Of a stretch of 64,000 nt of DNA, positions 1-11,012 are shown piece after piece. The DNA lies in NCBI GenBank assembly GCA_914767715.1, contig OU612066.1, positions 22,356,283 through 22,420,282 on the forward strand, given 5' to 3'. Position 1 is the first letter of the stretch. Each line of letters starts with the position of its first letter. The stretch comes from Membranipora membranacea (Eukaryota > Bryozoa > Gymnolaemata > Cheilostomatida > Membraniporidae). The position numbers and the translations under genes are program-made. The notes below the pieces were generated by a model. That model saw only the letters and a program-made list of their open reading frames with translations, was not told where the DNA came from and made no database searches.

Positions 1-540
1 CACAGACAGGGCATAAATATATCATTTTTTGATAAATGTGCGCTGGTGAATAATCTAAATAGTTAAAGCTTTCCCCTAGCCCAAACGAATTCAGGCCAAA
101 TCCCAAATATAAATGTATAATCGTAAACCATTACAAAAGAGTTGACAACTTGCCCACTATCAATTTAATAACATCAGTAATGAGAATAACAAGTACACTT
201 ACATGGCACTTCTGTACATTTCTTTTTGTTGATATTATTCGTTATATGAACAGAAGTTCCCTCGATATCACTTAGATTTATTTATAGCTTTTGACAGAGA
301 ATAACAGAAACACAGCTTGTTCAGTCAGTCACTATTTTCTGATTGTTGCGCTCAACCTTCAGTCATCATTGTGCTAAATGTTGTGTCATGGCGCATCTCC
401 TTCAATTGTTGGCCATTTCGAATGGAAATCATTATTGTTGATTATTATAAAAGTTATCCTCTCGTTATGATTGTGATAGTCATAATAACTAGATATATGA
501 CATCATACAACTGTAGCAAGGAGTTATATAAATAAACCAT
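1..540. repeat. 5' flank of an off-window gene D copy (unit 0)
   Basis: This stretch is a diverged copy of the segments at about 22600-23050, 44430-44830 and 59210-59660, which lie just upstream (in the minus-strand sense) of gene D exon 1. Shared landmarks are the 'aaagctttcccctagccc' stretch, the 'cttacatggca' block and the 'catcattgtgctaaatgttg' block near 365. By alignment, exon 1 of that copy would lie only a few dozen bases to the left of position 1. It shows that the tandem array extends beyond the window. Homology fades after about 500. Confidence 0.8.
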
Positions 541-1120
541 ACTTTGTGATACTAAAATTTTGACTTATATGCAGTGAACAGTGATCACACAAAAATGTGT
601 GTAAAATGTAGGTGATCGGTAGGGTGAGTGTGGCCAGCGGTTTTATGGGTTAAGGCGTAAGGCTTTTTATTTTATGTTGGTAAAGTTTGATAGAGGATTT
701 GAAAGAACGATGACTCAATTTGTATGACCACACACGGATTTGGCTCTTCGGTATGCAGCTTGAATATATAATCCTAATTAATGATTTTTTTTTTACACTT
801 ACTAGCACTAAAAAATCTCAATTTTTCAGTCTGTTGTAGAGAAGTTTCACCATTGTGGATTACAAATCAAAACTCCAACCATAAATTACAAATAATTAAA
901 GAGATTTGATGTAAGTTTTTTCTGGTGCGATGATACAAAATACAGTAAGAAAATCCAACTTTCCTTCTCAGGACATCCGTCCAATATATTATTTCCTCAC
1001 AAAATACCATCATCACAGAATCTTTGTTATCTTGTGCTAAACAAGATCAGAAGTCTAGTAGGGATATCTATAAAACAAGTGATCAACTATTACTGTGATT
1101 GCTGCTTGACTCATTTGGAT
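541..1120. other. Non-coding, nothing recognised
   Basis: AT-rich sequence with no open frame of note, no splice-bounded exon and no match to the duplicated units. Confidence 0.6.
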
Positions 1121-1247
1121 ATGCATTTACATCACAGCTGTGTATGCATATACTCGGATATATATATACGTAGCTCAGATATGCATATACATCACAGCTG
1201 GGTATGCATATACTCAGATATATATATGCATATACACATACGTTTAT

Positions 1248-1282
<35 letters not shown>

Positions 1283-1430
1283 TAGCTCGGATATGCATAT
1301 ACATCACAGCTGTGTATGCGTATACTCCGATATGTATATACATAAACATATACACGTATATTTGTACATATATATATATATATTTATATACACTTAGCTC
1401 GGATATGCATATACAGCACAGGCGCAAACC
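1121..1430. repeat. AT-rich minisatellite
   Basis: Imperfect tandem units carry 'tagctcggatatgcatatacat' -type sequence followed by 'cacagctg' and TA/ATAT runs. The 'catcacagctg' core recurs near 1130, 1190 and 1300, with a decayed copy near 1410, so spacing is about 60 to 110. Open frames on both strands here are repeat artefacts rich in Tyr and Ile. Confidence 0.85.
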
Positions 1431-3262
1431 TGCAATATATGCTGGTCGGTGTGAGATAAAATGAGGGTAGTAGTATGAATAACAGCTATTTGTATAGAAC
1501 CCAGTCTGAGCAACAAATCAACGTGTCTGGTCAGCCAGAGAAGACTTTTGAATTAATAAGCAGCAACAACCCCTTCGACAACGGTCAATTCGAAACGGTC
1601 AATTAAATGGAGTAACACTTGCAGGTGTGCTACAGAATCTTGAGAATCTTGAGCTGTCTGGGGGGACCCGGATAGGTCAAAGCTGATCATTTCATAAATA
1701 GAGGTTACGATAATTATCACTACAGAAAAAAATAATGTGTAAACATAATAAAAATAAGAGTAAATATAACTAATATTGACATGCAAAGTGGACGTCAGTT
1801 ATTGCATTTATCATCTCTAAGAGGCCAGAATCGGCGGAAATAGTTTGGGCATAGAAAAGGCTGTAAGATTTGCATAACATTAATCTATGTGTCACAAAAC
1901 CTAGCTTCATCATTACATATTATAGTTTGCATGTTCAATTTACAGCTCTGCCGCAGATCTATTCTACCTAATGTAATGACAAAACATGTTGCAGTAAACA
2001 CTGACAACTAGCAAACCAAGATGAGCCTACTAATTGTGTTCTGACACATCTAGGGATCCCTTTGCAGAACTCAATGAAGATGGTGGTGTTTAGATCCGGC
2101 TTACCTAAAAAATAATAGTTATTACTTGCAGTAGGGGTTTTTCGCATAGCATAGTAGTGCTGACCGCTGAGGGTAAATGACTGTACTGTATTTGTTTTTA
2201 TTATTATAAGCTTATGATCCTAATTTATCTTAAAAGTTCTCGATCTAGGTTTTGCCTAAGGGGACAAATTATTTATACAATCTTGTGTGGAAAGGTCTTT
2301 ACATACATTCACCAATTTTTCTTGCGCTTAAGCAATAAGGAGCTGATATAACTCTAGACGTCCCTTGATTATATACATTATTTCATTGACGGAGATACAG
2401 TAAACTATTATGCCCTGCACAAAATAATCATGTCATATCTTGCATTTAAGTGTGACAGTATTAAATGCTATTAACTTGTCTAAGAAGTATTCTGAGACCA
2501 TGATCTGAACACCCTAACCTCGTCCTCATGGCATGTGGCTTGCGCCCTCCCTGCTTGCATAATATTATAATAGTTGTTAATCAAACATTGCTGTGTTATC
2601 CCCACCTGGATCATAAGAGGACAACTCTGAAATTAGTGATTTTTTCTGAGATCATAAGGTCAATGATACCTGAATAGACATATGTTTTTGACATCGATGA
2701 TTGGCAATTTGAGAGTTGGTGTCTGTGTTTATGTGAAGAAAGTCCAAAGTTCATAAAACAAGTCTGTTAGCAGAGAAGATAAAATATACAGACCCTTGCA
2801 AATAAATAGTCAGTCGGATATTAGATACCTGGATTCGTTTGCTTGATTGGAACATTTTTATTGACTGCTACAGCAAGGTAATGCCATAGTTATTAATGTT
2901 TCAAATGCATTCTGTGAAACTATCATTAACATGTTATTGATTGAGAGATAACTAACTCAATACTGGAAGTGGCTGAGGCGCTAGGAGTTGGTCAACTCTG
3001 AGTCTACTCTTTGCTTGGTCTGAGCAATGAGTGGAATGTAGTCCCAGGGGCCCTTGTCACTGACTGATATCTATTCTATTGTAGCAAGCTAGTGTAGTAC
3101 CTCAACTCAATCATCATTCTAACTTATAAAAGATATGATATGATAGCTGGAATAGTAGATTCTTGTATGGGTGTATATAAAACATTAAATTGAAAGTAAT
3201 TAATGAGTAGTGATGCTGGATCACCACATGACAAAATGTAATTGGCTTGTTGTGCATATGAC
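1431..3262. other. Non-coding, nothing firm recognised
   Basis: No exon can be supported. A minus-strand open frame of 77 codons at 1553-1786 has an ordinary-looking C-terminal half but no paralogue in the window and no convincing splice acceptor, so it is not called. Confidence 0.5.
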
Positions 3263-3407
3263 CTCCCTCCTGTTCTTCCTGGAGGAGAGCCCAGTGGGCA
3301 CACACCAAAATAACACTAGTGGTGATATGGTAAAAACTCTACGTAGCAGTTTTACGTGTGGTACACGTGACAGCCGGGTGTAATTAACACCAGACCAGTA
3401 AAACATG

Positions 3408-4045
3408 TGTTGACCACGTGTGGCTATGGTGTTGTTTACCCCTGAATCTTCAAAATAATCAATCACTTAATATACCGGTGGTTGTTACTTGAAATTACAG
3501 TAAAATCTAAGGCTTCTAGTCTGTCAGATTTCAATTATTTCAAAAATGTTTAAATGGCCAGCTCAACCACCCACAAACGTGGTGATCACGTGTTGAAATG
3601 GTAAAGACTTTCACCTGACCAAACTAACCCGTGTTGACCACGTGTGGCTATGGTGTTGTTTACCCCTGATTCTTCAAAATAATCAATCACTTAATATACC
3701 GGTGGTTGTTACTTGAAATTACAGTAAAATCTAAGGCTTCTAATCTGTCAGATTTCAGTTATTTCAAAAATGTTTAAATGGCCAGCTCAACCACCCACAA
3801 ACGTGGTGATCACGTGTTGAAATGGTAAAGACGTTCACCTGACCAGACTAACCCGTGTGGACCACATGTGGCTATGGTGTTTTATGCCAATTAACTATCC
3901 GAGAAAATAACACCAAATACAATGGGGATAGCGACATGAAATTATAGTTATAAATATGACTTCTTATCAGTTAGATTTAAATGTTATTTCCAATGTTAAA
4001 ATGCCCAGATCAACCACCCACAAACGTGGTGATCACGTGTTGGAA
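3408..4045. repeat. 224-bp tandem repeat, about 2.7 copies
   Basis: The block beginning 'tgaccacgtgtggctatgg' starts at about 3411, 3635 and 3859, giving a period of 224. The first two copies are nearly identical. The third is diverged and shortened, ending near 4045 with 'aacgtggtgatcacgtgttg'. Each copy has several palindromic CACGTG hexamers. This forms the left arm of the proposed foldback element. Confidence 0.85.
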
Positions 4046-4069
4046 TCATCATGCATCATCTTCATTTGA

Positions 4070-4274
4070 TGTTGTTACTCAAACTTATCACAACTAAACT
4101 ATCTACTAGTAGAGAGACAATTATTATCAGCACAACTCTCATTGGAATATCGACCCTGCATCTCCTCTGGATCATATCTAACTATTTACAACTACCACCG
4201 TGATTGAAGTTGAAAGTCTTCTTGGAACAGTACAACTACCAACCACCGTGATTGCTAACAGACTCGTTTGAAGG
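4070..4274 (+). other. Possible 5' non-coding exon of small gene
   Basis: Sequence with little AT skew ends in an excellent splice donor, AAGG|GTGAGT at 4274/4275. It lies upstream of the two small coding exons at 5459-5515 and 5715-5744 in the same orientation. No ATG-led frame runs into the donor convincingly, so it is read as untranslated leader. The 'caccgtgattg' motif occurs twice, near 4196 and 4242. This is inference only; transcript data would decide. Confidence 0.3.
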
Positions 4275-5458
4275 GTGAGTGACTGGCCTCAGACGAGTCA
4301 GTATTTGTACTACTATTTCATCTTGTAGGCCTACTACTCACTCTTGCTTGCATGACTTATTCTACGACAATCAATATTGTGTAGATGGGGCACTGGCTGG
4401 CCACGCCACACATGCTGATAGTATCTCCTGATGATATCTTGTGTTGTATATATCACTTAGGTCTAGTAGTATTTCATAGTATAGTCATTCAATGACTTTA
4501 CAACCTGCTTGTTTCTTGGCTGTACATTATTGCAATGTGAGAGTAGGCTAATGCCCGATCCAATAGTTTGGTTTAAAAACGTTGATTCTTCTTATGAAGT
4601 CGGATGAGTAATTATTGACACTGTTATGGCAATCAATTTTAATATGTTATCGAATGGTATATCCATGTTCAACTTATGGATATGTAGTTGATGCAAATAT
4701 TACCATGCTACTGGTATAATAATTTATGGGGGATTCCAGTTGTATATTACTACTCGCTTGTGAATTTAGCCCATGCCATTCATGTCGTTAGGTCGTCGTC
4801 TTATAATGCTCTCACATGTGTCTTTTTAATGCTCTCACATGTCATGTCATTCCGCTCACTTATTGTCATCGGTGTGGAGAATTGCTACCCGTTGCAGTTC
4901 ATAGTTAGAATGACTGGATATGTTAGGAAAGGACTCAATGCATAGGCCTACCTACCTTTGTGACAAAACATTATGTCAAGTGTGATGTCACATTTCAACA
5001 TCGTCAAATTTATTTGAATGTCCAAAAGTTAGTCATTTCAAATTGAATCCCTGTGCTCCATTTGCTGCAACCAGACATGCATCAGAGTTGAAAGCTTTCT
5101 CATTAACACTGGCCCCAACTTGCTGTTACCACCATGGTGGGAATCCATGGGTACTGGTGTATCTTTTAGAAAGCGGCGGCTGGCGGAAATATATATCTGA
5201 ATTGAATAGTACTTTAATAGTACTCTGTTTCCATTGTTGGCAACTATCTTATCCGTAGTGTATAGTGTAGAATAATATACCCATGTCTGTGAGACTTCTA
5301 GTTCATAATATTGTTCTGTGAGTCTCAGCTCCATTGTGTTAATTTCATACTTCACACAACATACTGCAATTGATAATGTATTGTTTTGCCTATTTGTAGA
5401 TTCTCTTCTGATCAGATATAGGCACTCTGGGGCGACAGAGGATAAGATCAGCCGAGAG

Positions 5459-5744
5459 ATGGCCGAAGTGATTAAGCAAGCAAGCAACCGCGTCAAAAAC
5501 GAGTTGAAGAAGATGGTAGGTAGAGAGAATTTATAATTGTTAGTAGTCTGTAGTTAGTCTGCCATCAAATTGTTCCCATTAGCATCTCACAAGGTTACTT
5601 GCAGGGTATTGAGTGTCTCTACGCAAGTTGGGTCATTCTAATGTGAGGCGATAAATATGGCAACATAAATGTATTGGTACAGCAGTCAATGTTATTTTCT
5701 TTCTTGTATTCTAGGCTGGGCGAAGCAGTGGGACTGGAAGCTAG
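5459..5744 (+). CDS. Tiny two-exon gene, unknown
   Basis: Exon 1 coding part is 5459-5515, with a good initiation context (GAGAGATGG). It ends at a donor ATG|GTAGGT. Exon 2 is 5715-5744, after a pyrimidine-rich stretch and CTAG acceptor, and ends at TAG. The joined frame gives 28 residues: an amphipathic, charged helix beginning MAEVIKQASN, followed by AGRSSGTGS. The same frame stays open upstream to about 5318 without an ATG, so a longer protein from an upstream exon is possible. Sequence between 4275 and 5458 is otherwise unassigned. The gene lies between the inverted arms of the proposed foldback element. I do not recognise the family; a helical adaptor-type micropeptide or the C-terminal tail of a larger protein are both possible. 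Confidence 0.35.
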
Positions 5745-6139
5745 TCAGACAGACGTAACTACCAGCAACGCCTGATATTCATATTTCCTCTCATTCTCTT
5801 TTTTATCTGATATTTATATATTAATTACCCATGTTCAATTTAATTCAATCTGCCGCCTTAATTCATTTTAATGCCTATTCTCGAAACAGATATTTCAACC
5901 CGGTTAACATTTTGTTCTTACTACCCAATTAATTGTCACTTGCATATAATGTTTTTTATTTGATGTATATATTGTGATATACCCAAACAAGGCTGTAAAA
6001 TGACTATTACGCCACTTTTCTGCTGTATATAACCAGAAACAGAATTCAAAAAGAAAAATACATCATCTCATGTTAAATAAACAAGTATGCAAAGTAGATG
6101 TGCTGATTATGTGAAATTAAAGCAGAATAATACAAACAA
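5745..6139. other. AT-rich 3' flank of small gene
   Basis: AT-rich sequence with an AATAAA at about 6075 that could be the polyadenylation signal for the small upstream gene. Nothing else is recognisable. Confidence 0.3.
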
Positions 6140-6500
6140 CACCGCAATGCCACGTGATATAGCCGGACATACAACGTGGAGGTGTTGATATGGTTAAGTT
6201 CAATCAGACCAATTCGGACAACACCACATCACCACGCTATATAGCCGAGTATGCAACGTGGAGGTGTTCATATGGTTAAGTTTAATCAAACCAATTCGGA
6301 CAACACCACGTCACCACGTTATATAACCGAGTATGCAACGTGGAGGTATTCATATGGTTAAGTTTAACCAGACTTATTCAGACATCACCACATCACCACA
6401 TCACCACGTAATATAACCGTGTGTGCAACGTGGAGGTGTTGATCTGGTATAACTCAATTTTTGCCCCATGAGATATTGTCGTGTTATTCACGTGTTCACA
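6140..6500. repeat. 82-bp tandem repeat, four copies
   Basis: The motif 'caacgtggaggt' recurs at about 6173, 6255, 6337 and 6427, giving periods of 82, 82 and 90; the last copy carries extra 'catcac' triplet units. Within each copy 'ccacgtta' and 'aacgtgg' are inverted and could form a hairpin. This forms the right arm of the proposed foldback element and shares the AACGTGG/CACGTG theme with the left arm. Confidence 0.85.
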
Positions 6501-6639
6501 ACGTGGCGGTGTTGGTTTGGTACATTTCTACGTGGAAATCCGTTACATATACCACCGGATTTTCACCAAACCAGCACGTGTTGAGTCCGTAAAATACACG
6601 GGTTCCCAACGTGTTTGTGCCCACTGGGAGGGAGCTCAT

Positions 6640-7322
6640 TGGTTGTGCAAATAAATAAGAATGAACCGCTTCACTCATCCGTATTCACAAAAAAAAACAC
6701 CCAGTTGGTGTGGGTACGCCTAGGCCTATATATATAATATATATATATAGGCCTGTATATATATTTGTCGCTTCTCACCGCTCCTCACCTATTTTTCATA
6801 CGCTATTTTCTCACCAAACGAGCGCATGTTTGGCAAGTGACCACTTTAATGGGACACGTAATATCTGGACTGGCCCCACCAGATTCAAACCTAGCTATGT
6901 ATTCGCAAAGTGGTATGCGGATATTGTTTGGGTGATGAGTAAACAGGGACTCCATGGTGCGGTGTGGACTGTGAATAGTAGGCCTATGACAGAAATTGCC
7001 CTCATCATCGTCGCTATACTAATATTCAAGCCTGTACCGTCACTACTATATGGCAATGGTCACGGAACCAATAGGCCAACCTAAGGCTGCAGTTTTTTCT
7101 TTCATTACCCTTTTTATATCATCCTTGAATCAATCTCAGGTTCTGAACTGATTTATTGTGACAGTCTGTTAGGTACCATGTGGGAAGATAAATCTTGTGG
7201 AGTCCTTCGATTTCTGTCTTCTCCTGCACCATTCAACAACTATATTATCCCGAGCCATGTTTCATCTCCTGTAGATGGCGTTGGCTTTTGGTAAGGCAGT
7301 GAGTTAGGCACTACAGGCTCGT
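6640..7322. other. Intergenic upstream of acyl-CoA oxidase
   Basis: Contains a short palindromic TA run bracketed by 'aggcctatatat' near 6720-6765. A 124-codon frame at 6710-7084 begins inside that TA repeat and shows no family features, so it is not called. Any promoter of the oxidase gene would lie here, but no specific element can be identified. Confidence 0.4.
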
Positions 7323-10300
7323 ATGTCTAATCTAACGGTGCCTGCAGACAGCACCAGTATACAGTACAGCAGCTCTATGGCTAATAACCACAGTCCCTCA
7401 GCTCTAAGAGATGACTGGCCTAAGCCTCACTTTAATATAGATAAGACGATGGAGATTCTCGATCATGATAATCTGGAGACGATGAAAGAGATGAGAGAAT
7501 TCTTTTGTGATCCTGTTTTCACTCCAAAGTAAGACTTCAGGGGTAAAGTTTTCAAACTCTGACTAGGAGCTGCAGCAGAGAGATTTAGTTGCACTCTGTA
7601 GTTACATATTGTCTGTCTTTGATAATATTTGATCATTTGCAGGACTAAAGTTTGCACTAGTAAGAATTAACGAAATTTAGTCGTCTTCAAAATAGTTAAA
7701 ATAAAGTTCAAAACAGTTAAAATAATGTTTCGCTAATACATACTCATCCAGGATATGCAATCAAAATATAAATTATGTTTGAATATTAATATTCTGTATA
7801 TAAACTCTAGGTTTTATAGATTCTTCAATCACTATATTATTATATAATTTTATTCAGATACATCTCATCACTATATAATGTTACTATGTAGATACTTCAT
7901 ATCACTGATAATATTATTATGCAGATATAACATTCCACTAGAAGAGGAGAGGGAGGTAGCCTTACAAAGACTACAGAGAATCTGTGATGGCGGATTTATC
8001 TCTGTACTCAACTTTAATGACAATCCTCGTAAAATATTCGCTGCTCACGAGCTGGCAGCTGTGGTCGACTCAGCTATGGCTACAAAGATGACTGTCCAGT
8101 TTAATCTGTTTGGTAGGTACAACAGAGCGGTGGTTATACAGCTGTGACTGGGCGCTTTATATCCCAGTCTGATAATTATCAGTATAAGTTTTTAGTATGA
8201 GTTTAACACATCAAGCTTCCTTGATTCACAATCAAAGTCCTTTAGCTTTGTGACTGAAAGTTTAAATTTTGTGTTTGTTATGTCAGAAGGTTAGTGAGTT
8301 TGTTGCTTGCTGGCCAAGTAGCAGAACTGTTCTATTATCACCATGCATTCCAAAGTAAAATCACTTACAGAGAAATTCATTCATCGCTTGCTTTTACAAC
8401 TAGCAATGCACAGCAAACAGTTTATACATTAGCTTTCTGTTGTCAGCATGACAAGCACTGCACAGCCTTTTTCATGTAATGTTGTAGTGAGATTCACTGC
8501 CCTTCTACTGTTAGTATCACAGAACCTGTTGTTGAATGAGGGAGATAAACTTGGGTTAATCGACTCATGAATTCAGGAGCAAGCATTGAATATTTCATGC
8601 CATGACCAGAATCTGCTTTTCTCACATCTCTTGCTCATATCATACCACACCATCTCATTGTGACCTTTCTTCTATATATTATTGCCAACTTCATATGATC
8701 TGTACCCAATTAACTCCCTCACAGTTCATTTCTGTATCGTTATCATATACTAATAACTCATATTATCTAATAGGAGGTAGATCAGTTGGTTAGAGCGCCG
8801 TCCCTTCAACATGCAAATGTTGAAGGTCGTTGGTTCAAGTCCCACTGCAGTCTATTGACTATTGGGGTTTGGTTGGCCCCCAGGTGTGCTCCCACCTGCC
8901 TGCAAACAGAGAGCAAATGCAGCCCCTAAGGCAACTGGTATTTTGATGCCGATACTTCGGGACGCGGCGTGTGATATGACATCTGATTTTCCCATTTTAA
9001 TCAACAATTTTTTATCTGAATATAACAGGGGTACAGTGTTCAAGCTTGGTACAGAGAGACATCACAGTAAACTCCTCAAGGGAATCAATACTCTGGAGGA
9101 TGTCAGCTGTTTCGGTCTGACTGAGTTAGGATATGGTAGGCAAAACTAAAACTAGATTTTAATAACATATTATGCTGCAAATTGCTACTCTATGGATGAA
9201 ACTCTTTTCTAATCCTGTAAATTGTTACGTCACCTCAATTACTACTTACACAAGTAATTTTCTGTCCATTACCAAACTTCTAAACATTTATATCCTCAAA
9301 GCTTCAATCATTCCAAACTTGAGTAATGCTGATTGTATCAATTTGTGCTAAAGTTTGTCACTTGATTTACAAGCAAGCCTCATATCCTGAGTCAGCACCT
9401 GGACTTTTATATGATAAGTGATGTGCAATGGCAAGCTATAGATTCGGAGTTGCCTCCTACTTGAGTAACTCTAACGAGTCCACTTCTTCTTTATTTAATA
9501 ATCAGGTAATAATGCAGTGGAGATGGAGACTACAGCTATATATGATAAGAAGACATCAGAGTGGATAATAAACAGTCCTACCACTGTGTCTCAAAAATAC
9601 TGGATCACTAACGGAGCTGTACATGCTAAACATTGTGTGGTATTCGCCAGGTGTGTACCTCTACATCTGAATAATATACTGGTCTATATATCAGAAACGT
9701 GTTAAATCTCCGGTTACAAGTGACATCAGTTTAATAGACCACAGGGTGGGTATCAATATGTTTTGTGAACTGAACACCTCAGTGATAGTTTGCATATAAA
9801 TTATCAGTGATTGTATTCATAGTATAATTTTATTGGATCACGGATATCCACAAATATTTTACTTTAATGTTGACCATGTCTTTTTTGGATATCTGTAATA
9901 CTGCGTTGGAAGCTGATTTAATTCTGATGTTATCCAGGGGGGGAGCCTCATCAAATAACTTGCGAAACTTTAATGATCAGAATTGATTAAGTACATCACT
10001 CTGTTATCTGATTTTTTATATTACAGTGTATATATTTTCTCTCCCAGTCTGTATCATTATTGTCATAAAGGTTATATTACGGTATATTCTATAACTTCAG
10101 GTCACTCCCCCCCCCCCCTCCTCTAACTTTGGCTCCAATTATAGGATCACTATTAATGTTGATAATGGATATATTCTATCTAGATGAAGTTTGGAAACAT
10201 TTAAACGTTTGTTTACTTAAATTATCCCGAGCTGTATGGTAAAAGTATATGGGTTCTGAGATGAGGTGGATGTATAGTAAATATAGGAGACAAAATCTTT

Positions 10301-11012
10301 AAGGGACCACTTTGCATTCATGTATAGCTCTTCTTTAGGACGAGGATACATTTTCTGTATTAAATTCATTTATTTATATATGATTCATATTTTAAGGTGT
10401 GAGGGTGGAGGATATGGGTTATAAGATGCAGCTTAATGGAGTAGATAACGCTAAACTCATATTTGACAATGTCAGAGTACCAAGAGAGAATCTGCTCAAT
10501 AAGTTCTCCGATGTAGATGAGAATGGTGTATTCTCTTCTCCTATAGCTGGAGGCCTCGCCAGGTAAGAGCAGATACAACTATTAACTCACGGGTCGACTG
10601 TAACCAGAAAATAGTGTTATATTATATCCCAATATGTTATATAAATATATACTTTATTATTGCCGGTCAATAAACAGTTGCCGATGTTATAATTTATTGA
10701 TGATCCCTCACACTATAAATTGTGCTGACACTTAATTCTCAGAGTAGTTCATTATGAGAAAGAGAGACAGCGTTACTCTGATATCCCTGCATTATTGATA
10801 TATTATTGATATTATGTTATGTATATTATATTATATATATTATATTATTGATTATTGTATTATTTATGTATTATTGATATATTACACCCTCTTCTGAGAG
10901 CTGAGCTAATCTGTATAATGATGACTTGCTTAGTAATCTCCCCCTTGTAGGTTCCTGAAAGTAGCTGATCAGCTCTTATCAGGATGTATATGTATAGCTT
11001 CTATGTCTTTCG
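7323..11012 (+). pseudogene. Acyl-CoA oxidase-like gene, N-terminal half only
   Basis: Six exons encode the N-terminal half of a peroxisomal acyl-CoA oxidase, the FAD enzyme that makes trans-2-enoyl-CoA and H2O2 in beta-oxidation. They lie at 7323-7528, 7925-8112 (or 8116), 9029-9135, 9506-9650, 10397-10562 and 10951-11012. Hallmarks: 'NPRKIFAAHE', 'GTVFKLGTERHH', the FAD/acyl-CoA motif 'CFGLTELGYGNNAVEMETTA', 'SQKYWITNGA', 'NGVDNAKLIFDNVRVPRENLL' and 'VADQLLSGCICIA'. The ATG at 7323 opens exon 1. Three faults are seen. Exon 4 ends in phase 2 but exon 5 needs phase 1, and the expected segment between 'HCVVFAR' and 'GVRVEDMG' is not found. Exon 2 joins exon 3 in frame only if an extra Arg codon is used. 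The C-terminal half (family length about 650-700 residues) is not seen downstream. It is either a decayed duplicate or a gene cut by rearrangement. Confidence 0.85.
8773..8962 (+). mobile_element. tRNA-derived SINE in oxidase intron 2
   Basis: The head (8773-8850) has pol III promoter boxes: A box 'tagatcagttgg' and B box 'ggttcaagtcc', at tRNA-like spacing. Its anticodon-arm region contains a perfect 9-bp hairpin, 'cttcaacat' / 'atgttgaag'. The body from about 8865 ('ggggtttggttggccccca') is shared with 27668-27765, which lacks the tRNA head. Two copies with a common body and a tRNA-related head mark a SINE family. It lies just upstream of oxidase exon 3. Confidence 0.75.

Larger units (their letters stand above)
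3263..6635. mobile_element. Probable foldback element with tandem-repeat arms
   Basis: The two ends are inverted copies of each other. On the left, near 3264-3300, are 'gacctccctcc' and then 'cccagtgggcac'; on the right, near 6618-6645, are 'gtgcccactggg' and then 'ggagggagctcat'. Inside both ends lies a further inverted match ('cacgtgt' followed by 'cgtaaaa'). Next come tandem arrays rich in CACGTG/AACGTGG motifs, on the left a 224-bp period and on the right an 82-bp period. Long inverted arms that contain tandem repeats are typical of foldback (Galileo/FB-like) transposons. The arms are diverged, no transposase was seen and no target duplication was identified, so the exact ends are approximate. 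Confidence 0.5.

Noticed and set aside
1083-1464. Several overlapping open frames rich in Tyr and Ile
   Set aside because: They translate the TA-rich minisatellite on both strands.
1553-1786. Minus-strand open frame of 77 codons
   Set aside because: No splice acceptor, paralogue or recognised motif; could be chance.
5038-5496. 152-codon minus-strand frame
   Set aside because: It overlaps the small plus-strand gene, has no motif or splice support and runs through AT-rich sequence.
6140-6500. Regularly spaced repeats resembling a CRISPR array
   Set aside because: The whole 82-bp unit repeats, with no unique spacers, and the context is eukaryotic.
6710-7084. 124-codon plus-strand frame before the oxidase gene
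   Set aside because: Begins in a TATATA repeat and has no family resemblance or conserved counterpart.
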